Shown here: piece after piece, positions 61,001-64,000 of the stretch | Numbering within the stretch: position 1 is the first letter of the stretch | How the letters are laid out: every line of letters begins with the position of its first letter | Assembly (NCBI GenBank): GCA_947652115.1 | Contig: OX393565.1 | Coordinates: 7,862,933-7,926,932, forward strand | Direction: 5' to 3' | Origin: Blastomussa wellsi | Taxonomy: Eukaryota; Cnidaria; Anthozoa; Scleractinia; Plerogyridae | Length of the DNA: 64,000 bases | Notes under the pieces: generated by a model | Seen by the model: only the letters and a program-made list of their open reading frames with translations | What the model was told of the DNA's origin: nothing | The model's database searches: none | Position numbers and translations under genes: made by a program

Positions 61001-63560
61001 ATGTCCTTAGCAGCATAGACTTCTACATTCTTCAAAAAGTGATAAACCGAAATGTTCATCAAGCAGAAGCTAAAGTTATCGAGACCCACACCAGAAAACT
61101 TGAGAAACTCACGAGGAACGCTGTTCTTCCCTTTACAGCAAACGAGACGGTCACCAACATTTCATCTTGCTGTCTTACATCGGAACAGCTTGACATACTC
61201 AAGTTTGGTTTGACTCATTCCATATGTCCACCTAGTATCAGCAAAACTGATGTCTTCACCTGCTTCGAGCTCATACATGGCACCATGACAAAGAAACTCA
61301 TTGATAAAAAACACGATGCCAAACTGGTGGCTGACCTTTCTCATCTGGCACACTCCTATGTATCTGCACATCGACCATCGTCTGCCGATCGCAAGAAATA
61401 CCGAATCTTGAAGGACTTGAAGAAGAAACAAAACATCGTGATTCTAAAACCAGACAAGGGAAATGGTGTTGTGGTCCTGGACAGAATTGCATATGACAAT
61501 GGTATTCTTAAGATCATCAATGATACTTCCAAATTTAGATCTACCAAGGAAGACCCCACCTTGTTAAGAGAAGGTAGACTACAATGTTTCCTCAGGAAGC
61601 TTCTAAAGAATGGCCATCTGGATCGCTGTGTTTATGACAAAATCTATCCCTCTGGCTCCCAACCTGCTCGAATCTACGGCCTTCCGAAGATGCATAAGGC
61701 TCGTGAGCCGAACTCAATACCTCCGTTCCGTCCTATAGTTTCTTCAATTGGAACATACAACTGTGAGCTGGCTAAGTATTTATGCATTCTTTTAGAACCT
61801 TACATCCCATCTGAACATTGTGCTTTAGACACTTTTACTTTTGTTCGTGAAATCAATGAATTGCCTTTATCGGGAAAGTGCATGGTTTCCTTTGATGTAG
61901 AAAGTTTGTTTACAAACATACCCTTGGAGGAGTGTGTCAACCTGGCGGTTGACTACATCTCCAAGGGCAACCCTGATCTCCAGCTAACGACAACTGAACT
62001 CAGAAATCTTTTTAATTTTGCCACTGCTCAAACACATTTTTTGTTTAAGGGTTCGTTTTTTGATCAGATTGACGGGGTGGCAATGGGCTCGCCCCTTGCT
62101 CCGGTGTTGGCTAATCTTTTCATGGGTCACCATGAAAGGATTTGGTTGGAAAACTATAAGGCCTCCAGTATTTTATTTTATCGACGTTATGTTGATGATA
62201 CTTTCTGTCTATTTGACACTGAACAAGACGCTACTTTGTTTTTTGACTACATCAATGACAGACATCCCAACATACGCTTCACCATGGAAAAAGAGATGGA
62301 TAAAAAAATCCCCTTTTTGGATGTCCTGATTGACAACAGTCAACCTCAGTCTCCTGTTACCAGGGTCTATCGTAAGAAAACTTTCACTGGTCTATTAACT
62401 AATTATTCTAGTTTTACCCCATTCTCTTACAAACTTGGCTTAATCAGGACCCTAGTTGATAGAACATACAAGATCAACAACACGTGGGTAGGTTTTCATG
62501 AGGACATCAAGAAATTGCTATTAATCTTACGTAAAAACCTTTTCCCCAGTCATATCGTTGAGAGGGTCATTAGGTAGTATATTACTAAAACCCAGACCCT
62601 TTCGAACATACCTGTTAGTCCTCCCTCTGATTCTACACATTTTTTCAAATTACCTTATGTTGGGCCCTTCTCTATTGTAGCACAAAACCGATTACGTAAA
62701 CTAGTTAAACGTTATTGTAACAATCTTGATATTAAGCTAGCCTTTTCTTCCTTTAAGATTTGTAACATGTTTAGTGTGAAGGACCCTGTGCCTGTTGACC
62801 TTCGTTCGAATGTGGTCTACAAGTTTACCTGTGCAAGCTGTAATTCTTGCTATGTCGGCGAAACTAGCTGACACCTCTCGACACGCATTCGCGAACACCT
62901 AAACAGGGACAGGACCTCACATATCTTTCAACACCTTCAACAATCTGAGGCATGCCACAAATCCTGCTCTACTGAATGTTTCAAAGTTATAGACCATGCG
63001 ACCACCAAATTCCAGGTCAAGATAAAAGAAGTGTTACATATCTCCTGGGAGCAACCTTCTTTAAACAAGCAATTATACCATGTTAATTTAACTCTCTCGT
63101 TCTAATCAGCATGTTACTATTGTACATTCTTTTGTTACTTTTGGCTATTTTGTTAGGTTCCCAATTTATTTCACACTTGTTGGTTATCTTTGTTTAGCAT
63201 TATATTATAAATTCAAATGTAACTTCAAATTAATTCTACTTTCAACTGAAGATGGTCGTTGAACGACCGAAACATGACTTGCAAACGTAGTTTCAAATGT
63301 GTCGTTATTAGTTTTTGCTGGACATGTGATGGGGGTGGGCGTGAGGTGCTGGATTCTTGCTGCTTTCGCCTTGCACAGCGCTTGCTTCTTCTCAGCTGTG
63401 GCAACTAGAGAATACTGACACAATGAAACACAAGTGAATTGCTAACCTGTATCTGCATCATCGACCGCTCCATTCTTCGTGTTGAGTCTTTTTCTAATCT
63501 GCTTCTCATCAATAATGCTGTCATGTGTACACACCAAGCCTTTGGCATACTCGTGATCAC
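45858..63560 (-). CDS. TTC27: TTC27 (tetratricopeptide repeat protein 27), 3' 17 coding exons; 5' part outside window
   Basis: Coding exons from 5' to 3' on the minus strand: 63560-63447, 59109-59074, 58770-58711, 57794-57672, 56024-55947, 54096-54001, 53054-53001, 52472-52374, 51734-51682, 51219-51141, 50740-50654, 50562-50502, 50059-50007, 49917-49840, 47900-47789, 47576-47476, 46001-45858 (stop TAG at 45860-45858). Every phase joins and the total is 1428 bp (475 residues), about the C-terminal 56% of a human-sized TTC27. Recognisable stretches, compared from memory: [117 protein letters not shown]. The middle is TPR helices (protein-interaction scaffold). The yeast relative is Emw1; the biochemical role is poorly known. 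The donor after 49840 is GTCTGT, weaker than the others. Convergent with the MBD/F-box gene, 903 bp between stops. Confidence 0.92.
46775..46906. repeat. MITE family 'catttccgag', copy 3
   Basis: 'agaacgagtcctcgtgca' ... 'cgcacgaatactcgttttga', closed by 'aaaggcaactcggaaatgac'. In the last TTC27 intron. Confidence 0.55.
47937..48183. mobile_element. MITE 'ttaaagggccc', copy 2
   Basis: Ends ttaaagggctc and gggccatttaa. The inside is the opposite-strand counterpart of copy 1 (acacttccagtaacataact; gaaaatggcggaggctgac). In the TTC27 intron between the exons at 47900 and 49840. Confidence 0.7.
48500..48715. repeat. Foldback repeat in the TTC27 intron
   Basis: 'cctccttgttgccacccaac' ... 'catgtgatgattcatttggg' ... 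'aggttacaattg' is mirrored by 'caattgtaacctcccaaatg' ... 'aatcatcacatgacc' ... 'ttgggtggcaacaaggatg'. Arms of about 65 bp around 48605-48635. Confidence 0.75.
48849..49075 (-). mobile_element. SINE family 1, minus orientation, diverged
   Basis: Along +: 'gagcctagtggcacatcagt', 'gggagcttatctcggtct', 'tactccccctggatgggatg', 'ctagtccattgcagggttac', then a decayed body and head. Confidence 0.65.
49618..49800. repeat. Poly-G containing dispersed repeat
   Basis: Two G-runs (49634-49650 and 49739-49752) frame AT-rich sequence; it ends 'ccggcccgtacgcctacg'. The two opposing accidental frames here come from the G-runs. It lies just 3' of TTC27 exon 49917-49840 in gene orientation. Confidence 0.5.
50654..52472 (-). 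CDS. TTC27: TTC27 core TPR exons
   Basis: Four exons (52472-52374, 51734-51682, 51219-51141, 50740-50654) give consecutive TPR helices: [87 protein letters not shown]. The W-x2-L-G-x2-A-x7 and A-W-N-N-L-A-x-V-Y patterns are the TPR consensus and the best-conserved part of TTC27. Confidence 0.9.
50965..51120 (+). mobile_element. SINE family 1 with internal deletion
   Basis: Short head 'ctaaaggttagcgagctgga' with 'ggtccgagctcggg' jumps directly to 'caggtgtataaatgggtact' and 'atggactagcatcccatcca', so the middle third is missing. It ends 20 bp from the TTC27 exon 51141-51219, opposite in orientation to the gene. Confidence 0.7.
53695..53960 (+). mobile_element. SINE family 3 (tRNA-like head)
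   Basis: 'ggatgacacagcggtaagag' (A-box-like) and 'ggattcccggacccagcgtc' (B-box region), then 'tacgtgggcggagtttgttg', 'ctccgaaatgtcagg', 'ctccctccacaaaagtcagc' and an AT-rich end with (TTTA)n. Unlike families 1 and 2 in body sequence. Confidence 0.6.
54680..55300. repeat. Repeat with 'gttgccctatttccggaca' units
   Basis: The unit occurs at 54680-54698 and twice in tandem at 54855-54873 and 54875-54893. Its core returns inverted (tgtccggaaatagg) at 55286-55299, so 54855-55299 could be a TIR element of about 445 bp. No coding sequence is recognised; in the TTC27 intron between exons 56024 and 54096. Confidence 0.5.
56262..56655. repeat. Paired inverted arrays of 'gagttggattt' units
   Basis: The left array (56262-56355) repeats gagttggattt/cgagttggatcac/gagtaggatc on +. 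The right array (56560-56652) repeats the complement (aatccaactcg, aatcctactc, aatcctaact). The two would fold into a long imperfect stem with a 200-bp loop containing 'aagcaaacatgaa' repeats. Confidence 0.6.
57403..57665 (+). mobile_element. SINE family 2, tRNA-Ser(UGA)-like head
   Basis: Head gcagcgtggccgagtggtta with ggttggacttgaaatccgta and gtcgcgggttcaagtccc closely follows tRNA-Ser-UGA, with the TGA anticodon position readable in 'cttgaaatc'. Body: 'taaatagccaactggtctgc' and 'gccagttgggattcttaac'. It ends in an (ATT)n tail. It finishes 7 bp from the TTC27 exon 57672-57794. Confidence 0.8.
58298..58470. repeat. MITE-like element, G/C-homopolymer family, copy 2
   Basis: Second copy of the element at 2868-3025, with longer homopolymers (poly-G 58427-58450). 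Ends 'atccatacctcccca' and 'gagtatggatattttc' are inverted. Confidence 0.65.
59310..59565 (+). mobile_element. SINE family 2, older copy
   Basis: Decayed head (gtatggcctagtgttaggac, aatggacttgtgatcca), the same body (taaatagccaactggtctgt; gccagttgggattcttaaca) and an (ATT)n tail at 59550-59570, immediately before the PLE. Confidence 0.65.
59624..60803 (-). mobile_element. Penelope-like element, 5'-truncated copy in minus orientation
   Basis: The minus-strand frame 60797-59733 (354 residues) starts in the middle of the reverse transcriptase: [16 protein letters not shown], then the catalytic [25 protein letters not shown]. It continues through the linker to the GIY-YIG nuclease ([21 protein letters not shown]) and a natural stop. 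Upstream of LFKGSFFDQ the sequence no longer matches the + copy. The nuclease half is uninterrupted, unlike in the + copy. It lacks the hammerhead-like segment found in the + copy after the stop. Confidence 0.88.
60811..62577 (+). CDS. PLE reverse transcriptase, 588 codons, interrupted
   Basis: Both Asp of the YVDD catalytic box and the first catalytic Asp ([10 protein letters not shown]) are present, so the RT core itself is undamaged. Damage lies downstream: the stop at 62575 separates RT from nuclease. The listed first codon is not a credible start, since the element is truncated at this end. Confidence 0.8.
   Translation: MNFLRNCQTFNVFPKFLCFQLPNVARQDVISIRKHLLKSAITKRTKEYRRLLFARDKLSTQIRDVLSSIDFYILQKVINRNVHQAEAKVIETHTRKLEKLTRNAVLPFTANETVTNISSCCLTSEQLDILKFGLTHSICPPSISKTDVFTCFELIHGTMTKKLIDKKHDAKLVADLSHLAHSYVSAHRPSSADRKKYRILKDLKKKQNIVILKPDKGNGVVVLDRIAYDNGILKIINDTSKFRSTKEDPTLLREGRLQCFLRKLLKNGHLDRCVYDKIYPSGSQPARIYGLPKMHKAREPNSIPPFRPIVSSIGTYNCELAKYLCILLEPYIPSEHCALDTFTFVREINELPLSGKCMVSFDVESLFTNIPLEECVNLAVDYISKGNPDLQLTTTELRNLFNFATAQTHFLFKGSFFDQIDGVAMGSPLAPVLANLFMGHHERIWLENYKASSILFYRRYVDDTFCLFDTEQDATLFFDYINDRHPNIRFTMEKEMDKKIPFLDVLIDNSQPQSPVTRVYRKKTFTGLLTNYSSFTPFSYKLGLIRTLVDRTYKINNTWVGFHEDIKKLLLILRKNLFPSHIVERVIR
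63246..63276 (+). ncRNA. Hammerhead-like motif after the PLE coding region
   Basis: CTGAAGA (fits CUGANGA), one T, perfect stem GGTCG-TTGAA-CGACC, then GAAAC. All core residues of the two conserved boxes are present. The stem I partner strand is not convincing, and one nucleotide is extra between the first box and stem II. Confidence 0.5.
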
Positions 63561-64000
63561 CTGCACAACAATAACATTAATGATTAATGGAATGGTGGCT
63601 TGGATAATAAATAAAGAAGTGCTCTTGCATTAAATTACTCAGAAAAAGAACTTTAACTTTCTGAGCCCCCAATGTAAGTAATGAACCTTGTAACCACTGA
63701 GCTACGGGAGACTTGTGGTCAGCGAAGGCCATGGACTCTTATGTGGTTCTTGAATTTTCACTTTTTACTTAAAGTTAGACCCACAATATTTTTTGCCAGA
63801 AAAAATGGGTGAAATGAAATGCCACTTAGCAAATTCGTGTCTCTATTTGTGTTGGCTTCCTTGGTAGCCTCCTCTCCTACGCAGACGTTTTCAGGGGATT
63901 GCGTTACACTTGTCCCCACTAACGCCTGCTTAACTGCGACCAACTTTCCTTTCCCATTGTCTCACTCGCCAGACAAACTAGCCAATCAGCACTATCTGGA
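63561..64000. other. End of window: TTC27 intron
   Basis: Upstream of the first TTC27 exon in the window. No further exon or named repeat is visible. Confidence 0.5.

Larger units (their letters stand above)
60804..63309 (+). mobile_element. Penelope-like element, long copy, reverse transcriptase plus broken GIY-YIG
   Basis: The open frame 60811-62577 holds the N-terminal part (from about [14 protein letters not shown]) and the RT fingers and palm: [62 protein letters not shown], then the thumb. A premature TAG at 62575-62577 (CAG in the minus copy) ends it. The remaining code to about 63103 has an extra 9 bp near 62712 and a TGA in the nuclease (GETS*H, CGA in the other copy). There is no start of its own, so it is 5'-truncated and dead. 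Inserted in the TTC27 intron 59110-63446. Confidence 0.88.

Noticed and set aside
61162..61559. Minus-strand frames inside the PLE reverse transcriptase
   Set aside because: Antisense shadows of a confirmed RT frame.

Overview
The window is animal nuclear DNA, most likely from an anthozoan (stony coral or close relative). The genes are broken by AT-rich introns with GT-AG borders. The intergenic and intronic DNA is packed with tRNA-derived SINEs, MITE-like foldbacks and Penelope-like elements (PLEs) with GIY-YIG endonucleases, a repertoire familiar from Hexacorallia. The species call is inference; no marker gene fixes it.

Layout. (1) 1-2700: a stack of repeats, then the terminal exon of a synaptotagmin-like C2 protein on +. 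(2) 2.7-10.6 kb: repeat-rich intergenic DNA with a 21-bp minisatellite and a tRNA-like sequence. (3) 10.65-16.96 kb: a complete two-exon TWIK-like two-pore potassium channel on -. (4) 17-21.3 kb: intergenic, mostly foldback elements. (5) 21.3-23.6 kb: DNA polymerase kappa on -, in one exon. (6) 23.7-45 kb: a 17-exon gene on +, starting only 136 bp from the POLK start codon and transcribed divergently. I reconstructed it exon by exon; every splice phase agrees and it gives 605 residues. Its domain order is MBD, PHD finger, F-box, leucine-rich repeats. (7) 45.9-63.6 kb: the 3' 17 coding exons of a TTC27 (tetratricopeptide) orthologue on -, convergent with the previous gene. Its first intron here carries a 3.7-kb inverted pair of PLE copies.

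Main points of interest. The MBD-PHD-F-box-LRR protein looks like the CXXC-PHD-F-box-LRR tail of KDM2/FBXL19 with the unmethylated-CpG reader exchanged for a methyl-CpG-binding-type domain. It shares a short bidirectional promoter region with a translesion polymerase. One family of PLE-derived hairpin elements has inserted at least three times into the introns of this gene, leaving 12-15 bp target duplications and carrying hammerhead-ribozyme-like motifs. POLK is intronless.
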